DNA of 64,000 bases from Numida meleagris (lineage: Eukaryota > Chordata > Aves > Galliformes > Numididae), in assembly GCF_002078875.1 (NCBI RefSeq), contig NC_034438.1:23139030-23203029 (forward strand), read 5' to 3'. Of the stretch, positions 35,701-50,700 are shown piece by piece (the stretch's first letter is position 1; each line of letters opens with the position of its first letter). The translations under genes were made by a program, and so were the position numbers. The notes beneath the pieces were generated by a model, which worked only from the letters and a program-made list of their open reading frames with translations, made no database searches and was not told the origin of the DNA.

Positions 35701-38700
35701 CTACCTGAAGGGAGGTTGTAGTGAGCTGGGAGTCGGCCTCTTCTCTCTTGTAACTAGTGACAGGACGAGGGGGAATGGCCTCAAGTTGCACCAGAGGAGA
35801 TTTAGGCTGGACATTAGGAAATACTACTTTTCTGAAAGAGTGGTCAGGCGCTGGAATGGGCTGCCCAGGGAGGTGGTGGAGTCACCATCCCTGGAGGTGT
35901 TCAAGAAACATTTAGATATAGCGTTGGGAGACATAGTTTAGTGGGGTTGTTGGTGGTAGGTGGATGGTTGGACTAGGTGATCTTGTAGGTCTTTTCCAAC
36001 CTAGCTAATTCTATGATTCTATGATTCTATGTAACAGGGACTAACTCTTTAGCTAATGTGCTATTTTTTTTTTTAAATAAACTGGAATAATACTAAAACT
36101 ATACTGAACTGTAAGTATGCTTATTAAAGCAAATGGATATTACACCTCTTTAAATCACAGCATATTGACACCAACTGTAAATTCTATTTCTTCATATACA
36201 AATTGATTTTAAAAACAGTATAATTATTTCTAAGGTAACAAATGGTCAAATATTGTCTTATGATGATAATGAGATTTATGATGATATGAGATTTAAAACA
36301 GAATACAGTATACTCTGCAAAACTGCTTCAGGGTAACGCTTTTATCCCCAAGGAAGTTTCTATGAAGTAATTCAGTGCTTCTTAAGTCAAAACTAACAAA
36401 AAGATTTCATTTAAATATTTAATTTCTGGATTTTAAAAATACATCATCACAACTGTTGCAAAAGCCAAAGTAGGAGGCATGCATCATCAAGTTTGAATTA
36501 GCAATTTGTTTCTTCTTTTAAAAAAATACTTACACATCCACAAGTAGTACATGATCTTTACAGTCTTCTGGAATTCTACAGGAATGTCTACGGAAAAGTC
36601 CTGGTAGAAACATGGACCCACTGGAAAATTCTCAGGAAGAGGTGGCCAGTTATTTTTTCTACCTGCAAATAAAAAAACCCAAAAAACTGCATTATAATAC
36701 AAGTTCACTCTCTCTATACTAGAGAGATTCAGATATTTTAGAAATAAGATACAATGAAATGCAGACAGACCAAGGAAAAGACTGTATTTTATCTACATAA
36801 AGGCCTAAGCAAGCATCTGATAGCTCCTATAAAGTAGGAAGAGAAGAGAAACCTTGGAAAAAGAAAAAGTAAACTTTGGTCAGAAAAATAACTTTTCAGG
36901 GCTCCTTAACTTTTAAATGCACATTTCTCCAAGATGAGCCATACTCACCCGCTCATTTTGTTGAATACAAAGGCTAGAGATAGAAAGGCAGTCTTAGTTC
37001 TCAGAATCCTGGTATTTCTAACACCTGGGTATCTCTAACACTTGGAAGTAGTTCCCAATATAGGTTATAGTCAAAGCATTGCTTCTAAGCCCATAAAAGC
37101 GGAGAAAAGCGGCTCTCTCAAGAAGTTGCCCCTACAGCACCAATTACATTTTATATAGAAGTTTTCAGAAACAGTCAGGACTCAAAGACAACACAACCTT
37201 TGATTCCTGCGTGCTCATCTATTCACAGGCTGGGGTGTACATTCTACCACGCACAGACTCAGAGATCCAGCAGAGATAGCTCTAACAAACCTTCACCATA
37301 ATATTTCAAAACCTGAATACAATAGATATGTAAATCACCATATTCCAAAAGGAGAGCTAATGACAAAACTAAAGGTATCTTTACTTGAAATTCTGACAAT
37401 GTTTTTCTGCAATTTCCATCTTCAACCATAGCTTCACTAGCGTTTCACCTGGTAAGAACAGAAAGCTAGCAAATCTTACATACTTTTATTATGAAATTAT
37501 TTCTTTCCTCACTCAAGATAAGCCGAAGTTGACAGTTCTGTCCAAAGAACTCCCAAACCGTGAGGATCTGCTAAACATTCTGTCTCCTCCACTGGAGGTT
37601 TTTTCACCTAGCTGCTCATTTATAATGACAACATACATAAGTTAATCAATTAATATACCCACCTATTTTAAAAACTACTTTGGAATTTCTCCTATGAAAA
37701 ATATTGATAACAATTCAAATCTTTATTCGGCAGCATATGATTGTTTCTCTCAGTTTCAAGTGAGAGTAATAGAAAAATTCAGGTATCTTTAAATAATTCA
37801 AGTTACTAAGAATGCTATTTGATGTGCTTCTCCAACCCAGTGGCACAGGTTTCAGTTTTCAACTAAGACTGAAAAAACAGCATGTTAAGATGGTTTGGTA
37901 CTTTATGTATTACTATCTTTAGATATTCATATTCCTATACTGCATCATAAGCAAAGACCGAGTTCTGATTTATTTAATTCAATACTGCACTACCACCTCC
38001 TGGCCTGTGAACATAACATTAATGACATGCCTCAGTACGAATGCAGACATCCCCAAACTAGCCTCATGTAAGTACACTGGTGCATTTTTTTAAGACATAC
38101 CCAAATGAACTAGCTGAAATAGGAAGCAGCACACTTCAGCCAGCTCACATGCAGTACTGTACCAAACCTGAACAGAGAAGACCAGAGGCATGGAGCTCAG
38201 CAGAACTATCAGGCTTAAAGATCTTTGCACTATAGTCAACTGCATATGATGACAGTGTCCTAGATATGCAGCCACCATTTTGAATTAAATGCAAATATCT
38301 AGAGTATTATTACAAAAGACTCTACCCTGTAATCAAGACACCTCTATGGCATTTCCAAAGCTGTTACAATGAGTGTGCAAAAGAAATTAAAAGAAAAGAG
38401 TATTTTTCTCAGTCACAATGCACAATTCATGATTTGTAGCATCTTTTACATGGCCATTTGCTAAAAATTTAGCATCCTCATTTCTGTTTAGCCTTCCTAA
38501 AGAATCCTTTAGATTCTCCACGCACTCTTCAAGCACTGTGATGCTAACAACCAAAGCTGGTAACACACTTAAAAATATTCCGAAACATGCACTGGGTATT
38601 AGACTTACATTCCCTGAGATTGAGATGAAAAGGAATAAAATTATCACAAAAACCTCAAATAGCAAAGTAATCAATTCAGACCACCAATACAAGTCACTGA

Positions 38701-41700
38701 AATTACATGAATGGTAATATTATGGAAAAGAAAATGAAAAAATAACCCAAAAAATCATTATGTTGGAGGACAGATACAAATATTTAATAAAGACAATGAA
38801 AAGAATAAATACAGAGAAAATAAAAAGGGTTTTATTAAGGGAATGTGACTCTTTTCATAAGAAGATCCTAGTAGTATACAACATGCTAGAAAATTCCCTG
38901 TGCATTTGATTTACTATGTCATTATACATAGGGCTGTACCACTCTATTACCAAAGAAGCAAATAAAACCTTAGGAAATCATGTAGAAATACAACAGAAAT
39001 CTAGATGCAAGTGAAAAGACAACACAAAAGTCACCCTTGCACAAAGCGTTTGGAGTATTCTTATAATTTCAGTCTAAATTCATTCAATTTGAAAAGAAAA
39101 ATTCATGCACTTCTCTCACAGTATCCTCAGCTAAATCTTCAGTTAAGAGAATATATCTATGTTCTCATTTGTGAAACTGCAGTATGAAAATCGATGGTGT
39201 TAAACAGCACAGAAAGTTTGTGGCAAAATGAGAGGCAGATCTTGGTTATGGATTCTGAAGTGTCATATCAAAAGATAGAATGTGTCTAGTATCATTCTCC
39301 TATTTGCATAAATATTATGCCTGGAACAGAGTAAAAGATAAGAAAATGCTACAAAACAGGGGTGTTCTACAGTTAAACACAGAAGAGAAATAAAAGATAT
39401 TTACATATGAGGTTATTTCTCGAAACATTCCACTTCTATTAAATAGAATTGCTTGGATATAAACTTAGAATAAAAGTAACTCATAGCTGAGGCTAATATG
39501 TAATAAAGGCCATATTTAAAATTACTGCTGTGAAAATTTGCACTGTACAAGCCAGTTTTTACTGGGTTGTATGAACTGTTCCAAAGGAGATGAATTTTCC
39601 TGAAGAGATTATAAAAACCCTTTCTGATCTGTTTTACAGCATCACTATAAAATAATAATGGTTGCTAAGAAAAAAATTCTGCAACTAAAAAACAATTTTC
39701 ATGCATACCCCCCTGCTGATTGAGACTCTGCATTTCCCTTTCTCTGCGATCCAGTTCAGCAGCTTTTCTTTCCAGTTCTTCTTGACGCTTTAGAAGTTCT
39801 GCCTGGGCCAAGGCATGCTCCTGAACAAAACAGACATCGTTAGATATTGATAAAATGTATGTACAAAAGTAAATATTCTAAGTCTACCTCACATAATTAA
39901 GCATTTCCAGTCCTAGATGAAGAGTAACTTTGTGTTGCATGAAATCATCTGATAACTGACTACATAAAGGCAGTACTAATTTTCATAAATCAGCAGGAAA
40001 ACAATGCTTATTTACAAAAGACTGTTCCAGAAGCATGTTACATATTTAAGAGGGATCTAGCACCTGAAAGTTACAGACAAACCTTTGCAATTTGAGTGTA
40101 AGCAGGTGGTTCTTCTGTTGGTTTCATTATTGCTGGCTGAGTACTGGGTACATTAGGCATTTTCACATTTCCTGGAGGAGCCTAAGAATACAAGAGACAG
40201 TTACAGGGAAACAGTCTCCTACTCTAATCACCATCTTTTCATTAAGTCAGAAAGACAAAATCCAATTGTTCTAAAAGAAGTGTCAATTATAACCTGAAAA
40301 TCTGATATGTTGCCTGCAATATTTATAACCTTTAGGAAAAAAGATATTCTATGGTGCAGTGTTTTGCTTGGTTGTTTTTTGCACTGCACTACTTGCCATA
40401 AACACACAAAGAATTTTATTGATCACTAGAAAGTAAATAAAATTCTAATTTCGTTCAGACACGGATGTGGGAAAGGACAGTTATTGTTCAAGGGAGCTAT
40501 CGGATTTGCCAGTGATCTCATTCTCAAACATTATATCTATTAGTAATGTCTTCCAGAACTTGCTACTTAACAAAGGTCTAAATCACCTGCTTAACTGAAG
40601 AAACAATCCACCGTGTTAAATTTTCAAATTCAGGATCCATAATATATTGTTTAACTACCCCAATAGCATTTAGTGTAGTATCTAGTTTCAGGTACCTGTG
40701 TTTCAAGTATTGGTCATTACTCATAAGAAAAAAAAAACAAGAAGTTTACAAGATTTTTTTAAATGATATGGGGTGAGTTTTTTTTTTATTTTATTTTAAA
40801 GCTTGGATGGTTGTTTTTCTCTCTGTTCCTTTTTCTCATCTCCTCTGGCTTTCTCCACATCTTTTCCATGTTAACCAATGCCTAACAAATCAAGGAAAAA
40901 ACTACTGTCTAGATTAAAGTTCACATCATAGAAGAGCTACATTTTCTTAAAATTCAGTTAATATTTTATTCTTGAATATGCTTGGGGAGCAAAGTACAAT
41001 TTACACCTATCTTTGTGTAGAGCTTGCAATATGAAAGACTTTGCTATTCTGTGATCTTGTAAGACATAGAACAATAGTAAGACTGAAATCAATAACAAAA
41101 ATACGGTGAGAAGTGTAAATAAAATACAGAATATTTGAAGTAGAAATCAACTAAACACTACTAATGTGGGAAATCATAACCTGGTCCATTTTATGTGTAC
41201 TTTTCCCAATTATCTTTAGAAATACACTTCAATACTTTTAAGAGAAATCAGCATGACATAGGAAATTCCACTTATCTATTTAATACTGCAACATCTCAGC
41301 AACATCCGTTGTTTCCAGCATTTCAAAATTATCATTATACGCTAGCTTCTAACAAAATGGAGAGATTTCATAGAGGTCTCATTTTTTCAGAAGAAGTCAG
41401 TGACTTAAAATTTTCCTCCCTATAAAGACTGTTCATTGTTTCAGGATGAAGATGGGTAAAGTTGGTTAAAGATTGTTAATGCCATTACTCCTTATGTTGG
41501 AGAATTCTGCAACAAGAGAAAAAAGGTCTTTTGCATGAGAACTTCTGTAAAAAACAGGTAACTTCATGAAGAGTTTTATCTTCTACTTATAACACTCACA
41601 GACTGCACAAAAACCTACAGAACAAAAACTCTATAACACTTTGACAGAGCAATCCTAAAGAAGCCTCCCCAGAAGTCTATTATAGCTCTGCAGCCTAAGT

Positions 41701-44700
41701 AATTAAAGGCTTTGATAGCATAACTGATAGGAGCTGTCTGCTAGACTATGGACCACCTACAGTCTCCACAATGGTTCCAGCGGCCTTTCAAAGGCACCTG
41801 TAATACTGTTGAAGGGTGGACTGGTAGACCAGAAAATATTTGAACAATGAATTCAAAGATGCTTATCCTTTGAAGATACACTGTCCAAACAGCCTGCAGT
41901 GCTGCTAATGACTGGAACACGCATATATGCTTATAAAGAAAAGGAACTGGTTTTAATGCTTATTAAAAATGCATAGGCTCTACTATATGGTGCCTATAGT
42001 TATTTATACAGCTTTTTGCTGTTTACTATGCATTTATGGTCAACCGCAAAGAAAGTCCACCACCTAGGTAAAAGCCTGAGCTCCCTGGAAGAAATGAGAC
42101 TAAAATAGTAATTTGGAGCTGTGCAGCCTGGAACCCTGGTGGACATAAACTGACATGGCAGAACAGCTACCACATCCAGCAGTCTCAGAGTGTGGACTCC
42201 TCTGGGACTCTCCCTCCACCTGGGGAGTTTCCTACTGCTAGAGCCCAGTGCATGCACCTCAATATCCTAAGGGCTCTCTGTCTTAGGCTGATGAATCCTG
42301 TTAACATGTTTGGTTTGTAGCAAGGCTGAACACATACCCAAGGTCCACAAAAATACACATCAATTCTGAGGACATTAATATGGCCATCTAGCTAGCCAGG
42401 CAGGGCACAAACCGTCTTAAACAACATCCCCACAGAACACTGTCAGGACTACGGTAAAACATAGGTACACTCAACAGTATGCCATTCCTCCTCTCTCAGA
42501 AGAAAGAGGAAGTTAATGCCGCAGACATCACTACCTAGGCTAGTGGCACCTAGTTCACTCACTCCAGTCTCTGGAGCTGCAACTTGTTTTTAGTTCTGCA
42601 GCTGTTTTGCCTAGAGTTACCTGCTCGCTTACCAGAGTTTAAACTCTTAAATTTTCTTCAGAAATAACTTCTATGTTTCCAAATGCTGTCTAACCCCAGG
42701 AGCACAAGTCATATACACTTACTGTTTAAACCAAAAGCAGCAGAAAGTCAGCATGATTAGTCTCTTCCCAGGTGGCATCTAAATGGCTACTGACTCTCCT
42801 ATGCTGTTATCTTCAAGCTATATTAAGTACAACTACCCTGTAAATTAACGCTACTGAATACTTATCACGTATTATCACTTGTTGCAGCTAGTGCACAGTG
42901 TGAGAAAACAATGAGAGATGACTTCGTAAAAGAGCCAGAGGTGATAAAGAAAATGTAAGAAAAATCACATATCTGCCTCAAGATCAGTAATTACTTCTCG
43001 CTGGGTGTCACTCTAGGTTTTCTTCTAGACTGTTGTAATTTAAGAGTAACATTCTAACACAAGTAACATTTTGTCCAACATCTTCACAAGCTACAGCTAG
43101 TTACGTTAATATTGTAGCACTTCTTCATCAAGCACAGAAAGAACCGTGCACATTTTTGTACTCTACTGTGTCATAATTACTCAACATCATTTGCATATAG
43201 GGAAATGAACTTAATTACTCCAATCTGTCTGCAACAGTGGATGCTCAGAATTGCTTTAATGAGTTTATTTTTCTAGTTTAATATTCAAGGACTAATTCTA
43301 TGTGCTATCACCACTGGCATTATAATCCATCTTCTGCAGATTAATGGAGAGAGCACTGTAAAAATGAAACCATTCTAAACTCGGGTTGCACTAACTTCTT
43401 ATTAAAACGAAGTACACATTTCTATACCTCCAATCAAAGCTAAGAAGCAGTGAAGAAAAGTCCCACAGCTACTCAGAATCAAACAACCAGAATATCCAGC
43501 TGCCCTGGAAAATCAAAACTTTAGAGTTCCAGAGTTTCTTAGAAGCATTAAGTATGCCTTCAAGTGTTAGCACAGTACCGCTAATCTGAAGAACTGCACA
43601 GATTTAAACAGAAGTCCTGCTAGCATACAAGATCATTTATTATTGGACCAACATCAGTAGTAATGAAATACAGAAGAGAAGGGTAACATGCTATTTGCAG
43701 TAAGGTATTATCAGAAACCACTTAACTTCTTCATAGAGGCACAAATAATTCATTTTGCCCTATGAATATATTTTCTACTGTTCAGCAATCATTGGAGAAA
43801 CAGAAGTTCAATAAAGTGCATATAGGGCAAACAAAGAAGTAGGGAGAATGGAAATTAGGCATGCTAAGCCTGAATGCAAACAGGGTACTCAAGAGTGTTG
43901 CTTTGTACATCTAAGCAAAATGTTCTGAGAAGTCAAAGAAGTAAACATTTATTAGCTTGCAGACAAAGCAATAAGGCTGACAGTTCTTTACACAGCTAAT
44001 AAAAAGTTACTCAGCAAGCTCATTTTGCATTACTTTCCAAGTACAAATTAAGCACAGGTTTCTGCCTGTGGTAACTGGTGGTAACTGCCACCTCTTAAGT
44101 TAGCTCAATTAAAAATTAAGCTAGCTTCATTTAAAAAGTCCAAGATAATCCAATAAAAATCCTTCTTGGAGCATTAGCTAGTTTACAGTAAGCTCTTCAG
44201 TTTCCTGTGGTAAAGCATTCCCAAGCTGTTGCACTGAAAAACTTATAAAACGGCAAAGCACTGAGAAAACACTCTCATGAAACACCATCTTCTTGTAACA
44301 CCCCACCTGGAGTACTGCATTCGGCTCTGAGGCCCCCAAAATAACTTGCATGTTAGAGTGGGTCCTGAGGAGGGCAAGAAGGACTATCAGAGGGCTGCAG
44401 CACATGTCCTACGAAGACAGGCTGAGAGAGCTGGGGTTGTTCAGCTTGGAGAAGGGAGGTCTCCTGGGATATCTTACAGTAGCCTTCCAGCACCCAAAGG
44501 GGGTCTACAAGAAAGATGTGGAAAAACTCTCTACAAGACAGCACAGTGATAGGAGAAGAGGTAACGGCTTTAAACTAAAAGAGTAGAGTATGGTTAGACA
44601 CTGGGAAGCGATTATCTACTCAGAGGGCAGTGAGGCACAGGCTGCCCAGAGAAGCTGAGGATACCCCATCCCTGGAGTTGTTCAAGCCCAGGCTGGTTGA

Positions 44701-47700
44701 GGCCCTGGTCAGCCTGATCTGGCAAAGGGGTTAGAACTGGAAGTAGTTTAAGGTCCCTCCCAACCCAAGTCATTCTGTGTTACTACATTTCAAGGTGTCT
44801 AAGATGAGAAGCTTTTTTGAGCCATTCCAGAAATCAATAGCTCAGATGCAAGTTTTCTGATAAAAGCTAGCAAAAGGGGGCAGCGGGTGTTGCGTTTCAG
44901 CAGTGGCAACAGTGGGTCACTTCGTCTGGTGCAGATTTCCAAGAGCATGGCATGCAGCCTCTTGTTTGTGGTGAAAATTCATAGCTAATGGTGGTGACTG
45001 TGATGAAAAATAGTGTTTGGTACCTGAGAACGTGTCCTAACAAAGAGCACAATAATATTATTTGAATCTGTTGTAGTATCCATGGAAATAAATAGAAAGT
45101 ATTACTTTTGGAGCAACCTACATCATCAAATTAGAGCCACAGGAGTAATTGATTTGCTATTAGGAACCAAAAATCAAACACCTAAGGTCATCTGAAATGT
45201 TTCAGTGGAACAAAAGATCCAAGTAAGACAATTTGTCAATAGAAGGTAAATACAGGAAGTAATTTTGAGAGGTGATGGACATACTATACCACCAAGATAT
45301 TTAAGTACCTGCATGAGAGCTGTTAGGTCACAGTTTGAATGGTGACTGAGCACCTGGTGAATGAGTGTGACTGGCCCAGGGAGCACAGACAAATTGCACC
45401 TCTGCTCCCCATGTGACCAGAAGGGGCGGACCCTGGGCTCACAAGGGCCAGCCACTGAAAGGAGAACATCTCTGGGGCCCAGGCTGCTTCCTAAGAACTG
45501 CTGCATAGCCAGAGAGCCCCTTCCACCAGTTGGGTGAGTTCAACTCTTCTTTCTGTATATGACTAACCAGCAGCTTTTTGTGTCTATCCCAAGCTGCATT
45601 TAGTGGATAGATTTTTATTTAAGTATTTTGCTTTCAAAGCTGCAGATTAATATGACCTTGCTTGAACGGAACAGGCTGGCAAGAGATGAATGCTAAGAAC
45701 AGCATCTCTTAAGTACATCTCTCCATAAGCATGAAGTACTGCACTTATCAGTGAGACAAAGAAAAAAAACTTTCAAAAGAAGTCAGATGTAACTAACTGA
45801 TCAGTCTGGTTTTATGTTTACCTCACTGCTGGGATGACAGAAGAGGGGGGAGCTACCCAGGAATTTACTGAATATATGCCTCTAAAAATAATAAAATTTG
45901 AAGAACACTTCTAATAATTTTTTCAGAATTTTAATGCATCCATTTCAAAGTGCATGCTGTATGCATGATTGCCTCCATACATGTTTATATATACACAGTG
46001 CTCTAAGTAGGTTTTCAGCAAGCAGCGGCAAAACTTGTAAAAACACTGCAAGAGATGTACATTCACAGAGGACAGATGAATACATTCAAATACTGTGAAA
46101 AAATAGAAATTTCATGAGAAGTACTGTAAAAAACTTACAATTTTTTTCCTGATGTATCCTGAAAACAGAATTTATAAGAAACATCTCCCTTGGTAAAGAA
46201 AGACCACAACTGAGCTAAGATCATCAATGTATACAGAGTTTTAAGTCGCTTTCTTGCTGGAAAAAAAGGCATGAAACTGTCTGTATCTGCAATTAAGAAA
46301 TGTGCTCATTCTTGCAAAGGCATATCACTGTGGAATAAATACTTAACATATTCAGCACTCACAAGATACATGAATGACGTTTCAGAATCAATTAGAATCT
46401 TGTACCTGCAGAGCTGACTGTCAGAAGTCAGACAACCTCATAAACTTCAGTTTTTCCTCTACCAGCAGAAACGCGTGTTGAAATACTTACATCATAAAAA
46501 GTTAGAGGCCCCTACAGAACTTTTTTCCTTAAAAAAAGGCCTACTGCCTTTATAACTTATGGTTTGTGCAAAGCAATTTTGAAAATCTCCAAGCTAAGAA
46601 AAACTGTATGAAATTCGTGATGCTGCAAGTCAGGAGAAAAAAAAAAGACTGGGCTTATTTACTATTGCTGCTTGTTCTAAATACATTGTGTTAAGAGATG
46701 ACCTAAACATGCTCAAAAAAAGGTGCTTTCAGAATAGCACTGTAATGCTATATGACACCTTGCCACTGTGTTGCAAAGACTTAGATACCAATATCCCTGA
46801 TTTACACTTCCAGGATCTGCCATAGGAAATATAAACTTAAATTTGAAAAAATATAGTATTTTATTGTTGGAAGTTATACTGATAGATAGTAATTGTCCAT
46901 GCATTACGCAGATTTTACACAAGATCTTCACTGTCGTGATCACTGTAAACTGTTACAGCATGAGACCTCCTATTTCATTCCCTGTATTTTTACTCCAAGA
47001 GAAAACAATGTAAAAACTACACAAACTACAGGTAATGCCATGTTTCTCAGGAATAAATAACTCGTTTTATTACAGTAAATCTATTCATAGTCTGAGGATT
47101 ATTAGTTAAATTCAATGTTTTTCTTACTTTGAGCAGTACTTCACATGAAACAGATACTTTCTTAGAATGCCACAGTCACGTGCTGTAAAGAACTGGAAAA
47201 TTTTAAAAAGCACAAAGGACAGAGTACCAGAAATTTCACCAAACGGGAAAAATACAGTTCTGTTTTGGGACCCTTTCAGGAAGCCACATTCCTCAAGAGA
47301 TCCCAATTCAAGTAAGTTAAGACCACAGTATGTATCCTTCAAATTGTTGTGGTTTATCCCAGCAGGTGGTTGAGCACCACACAGTCCTTCACTCACTTCC
47401 CCCTTTCCCAGTGGGATGGAGAAGAGAATCAATTAAAAAAAAAAGTAGAATTCATGGGTTGAGGTAAAACTGCTTACTAAGACAGAGAAAAGGTTAATAA
47501 TTATGGCATATATATATATAAACACATATAGCAAATAATGCACAAGCAATTAAGTCAGTTGTCTCAATTCTGTTCCCTCCCAGCTCCTCGGACCCTTTGC
47601 TGAGAATGGCCTTGGCTCTATACAACACTGCTTAGCAGACAACTATAATCATTGGTCTGTAATCAACATTGTTTTTCTCCCAGAACCAGAACATAGCATC

Positions 47701-50700
47701 ATACCAGACACTCTGAAGAAAACAATTCCATCCTAGCTGAAACTAAAACTCAAATACTTTGGAGACTGTATGTCCTTACAGATCTTCCATTATCTCTGGC
47801 TAGCCCTTCACATATCTTACATAACTGTTCCAAATGCTGAAAACAATACCTCACAAATCGTACCTAAGAAGTTCAACAGCATACTTAAGAAATAAATGTG
47901 CTTACTGTTCTCGAATCAGAGAAAGGATTGTACTCATCTAGTCCAGGGGGAACATTTCTTGTCACCTGTGTAACCGAAGGATCCTAGAAGACAAGACAAT
48001 TCTGTAAATGCATGGACGTGTATATAAGCAAAGAAACAATGTATCATATCATACAAAATTCAGCTTTCCTTTAACATAAAGCTTGTTTTCACTAAAAAAA
48101 AAAAAACAAACCTGTAAATATCCACCTCTTCCACTAAGCCTGACATGACATCATTCTACCCAGAGCTTCTTACAGATCTAGATTAACACAAACTCCATCT
48201 GTCATGCATTTGATTCATAAAGAAAAAAAGTTCTCAACAGAGAAGGAAAGAAAACCGTATGCTGCTATTTTGACTGTTGGTCTCCACAACTGTACAACCA
48301 ACAAAGACCACAACAGAAGAAAGCTTGCTTTAGCTTTGGGGTTTCCCTACTTAAAAGTCCCTGTAGAACCTCCAAGAGTAGAAGAGCACTTCAGAAAAGT
48401 GAAGCTGAGGAAACAATGCTCCACAGTGAAAAAGTACCTTTGCTTCAGCTTCTACCTGAACTGGTAGGTTTAAGAAAAAGGCTCTTTTTTTTCCTCCAAT
48501 CAACTATACAATGAGGAACACAGATTAATATTTAGCTTTATAAGTTAACTGCAGGAGCTAAACATCTCTGCAGTAGAGACAGGTAGGCTTGGCTCTCTAG
48601 AGACGCCCACTTATCAAAGACCAGACTAACTTCATATAAATAAAAATTGTACTTACTCCATGTGGTGCTTGGTTCCACCTACAGAACTTCTCTCATTTAA
48701 ACTAAGGTTTTTGTATCTTCAGATAGTAAGAATGGATGAAAGGAGGTAGGTTTTTTGTTTTTGTTTTTTTAAGAAATCTACTTAGTGGTTAGTTTCCATT
48801 ATGCTTACACAAAAGAAGCTTACAATATTTCATATGTATAGCAAATAAATTAAAGTGCTATAGATTTTTACTTATATTGTTTATGTGCACATAAACATTT
48901 CCTTATTTTTATTCCAGTTAAACATCAGGAAAGCTAAAGCTGATTAAGACTGGGAAGAAGATTAAGTATTTATATTTTTGTATTTTACATTATATATTTT
49001 TATTTATATTTCCTTTTAAGATAAAAAAAATTTAAGCCCTCTATATGAAATATTTAATTAAAGAAATACTTAAAGTGTGACTTAATCTACACTGAAGAAA
49101 GCATACAAACTACTGAAAAATAAAGTCTAGCTTCTTGGACGCAGCATCCTCTACAACACTAACCTTGTCTTGACAGCAGCTGCTTAACCTAAAGATGTAG
49201 GAACAGCGTTTTCTTAAGTTTATTTATTCACTAGCTGTAGTTACAGACATTAAAATAAGAGGCAATTTAAAAACTTCACCTATAAAAAGTGTAAGGCAAG
49301 AAAAGTACTGCTACAAAAATAAATTATATTGTACGTTTTAATCTAATTTGTGTGTACATTTACATAAAAACTAGTGTTTCTGTTCACATGAAATGCTACT
49401 GCTTTTGGCTAAAGCATATATTTAGCTGCAAAGCAGTGTTTTAACAATGACTAAACAAGAATCAACCTAAGTGAATAAAAAAATGTTACATGCAATTAAA
49501 ATCCTCTTTCCTGCATTTGACTTATACAATAATTAGCGATTTTAATAACGCAATCCTGGTGACAATCTCCCCAACAAGTTTGACACATTTTTAGTTTTCA
49601 TCTTAGACTTGAATGCACTGCTTCAACTAAAATCTCATGAGGTCTTGCATGAACTAACAGAGTAACTTCGTGTAACATGTCCTTTCGTTAAGAGACTGGC
49701 ACAAAATACTGTGCAGCTGAATAACAAAAACAAGGGAGAATACATGGGGGAGAACATTTGTTACCAAAATTTGGCAACATATCATTTGAAGCATTCAATT
49801 AAAAGACAAAAATAAGAAAAATGAAATCTGACACCTGAACATCAATTTACTGGACTTGCTATTGCAAGATCTGTATGGAAGATCTTAAAGTGAATACAAC
49901 TAAGGCAACATCATAATTCAATACACAAGATTGTAGAAAGTTTTATACATCTGAAAACTATTATTTTACTCAGGTGGGTTGACCAAAGCACGCAGTTAAG
50001 TCCCCACCCAGTTGCTCACTCCTTCCCCACAGTGATGGCAGAGACACCAGACAGACGAAAGCAACTTGTCAGTGTCAAGGTAGGGAGTAAATGAGAGAAG
50101 GAGGAGAGAAAAAAAAACCAAAAACACACAAATGATGCAAAAGGGCAACCACTCATCATCCTTAACCAGCAGTGGGATACCCAGCTGTCTCTGAGTAATT
50201 GTTATTTTGGATTCCTTTCCATATGTGACTGGTGAACATGATGATACAGGGTATGGACTATATCTTTTATCAAGCAAGGTCAGTTGCCCTGGCTGTGTCT
50301 CCTCCCAGCCTCTTTCCAACACCCCCAGACTCCGCTCAGCGGAGAGAGAGTAAGAAACAGAAGGCCATGGTGCTGTGCAAGCACTGTTCAGCAGCATCAA
50401 AAACACTAGTATGTTAACAGCACTGTTTTGGTCCCAGATATAAAACACAGCACCAGACAGATTGCTATGAAAGCTAACTCTACTGCAGCCAGAACCAGAA
50501 CACTTATTCTAGCCTTTAAATGGAATGAATCCTAATAGCATAATGTGTCCTAACCACAGAAGGGCTTAGGCTGGAGAGGACATTAAAGATCACCCCAGGT
50601 CCAACCCTCATGCCATGGGCAGGGTTGCCAACAACCAGATCCAGCTGGCCTTGAACACCTGCAGGGATGGGGCATCCACAGTTCCTCTGGGCAACCCATT

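Larger units (their letters stand above)
29506..36533 (-). other. SCAMP1: SCAMP1 intron 5 (7.0 kb, repeat-rich)
   Basis: A GT-AG intron (donor GTAAGTATT). It holds a perfect palindrome at 30268-30293, a 16-base tandem duplication at 31064-31095, an ancient CR1/L2-like stretch at 31720-32160, a CR1 copy at 32825-33247, an LTR-like repeat at 34251-34483, and the intact-frame CR1 at 34622-36031. The remaining stretches show no gene. Confidence 0.9.
40182..47905 (-). other. SCAMP1: SCAMP1 intron 2 (7.7 kb)
   Basis: A GT-AG, phase 0 intron. It contains a CR1 copy (44299-44785), LTR-like repeat copy 2 (45320-45545) and a degenerate ERV LTR (47345-47752). Elsewhere AT-rich unique sequence, no gene. 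Confidence 0.9.

Noticed and set aside
49996..50448. 150-codon minus-strand open frame with a hydrophobic stretch
   Set aside because: It lies entirely within an ERV LTR and resembles no protein family, so it is open by chance.
47345..50503. A single provirus bounded by the two LTRs
   Set aside because: The interval contains SCAMP1 exon 2 and no retroviral coding similarity, so separate insertions are more likely.
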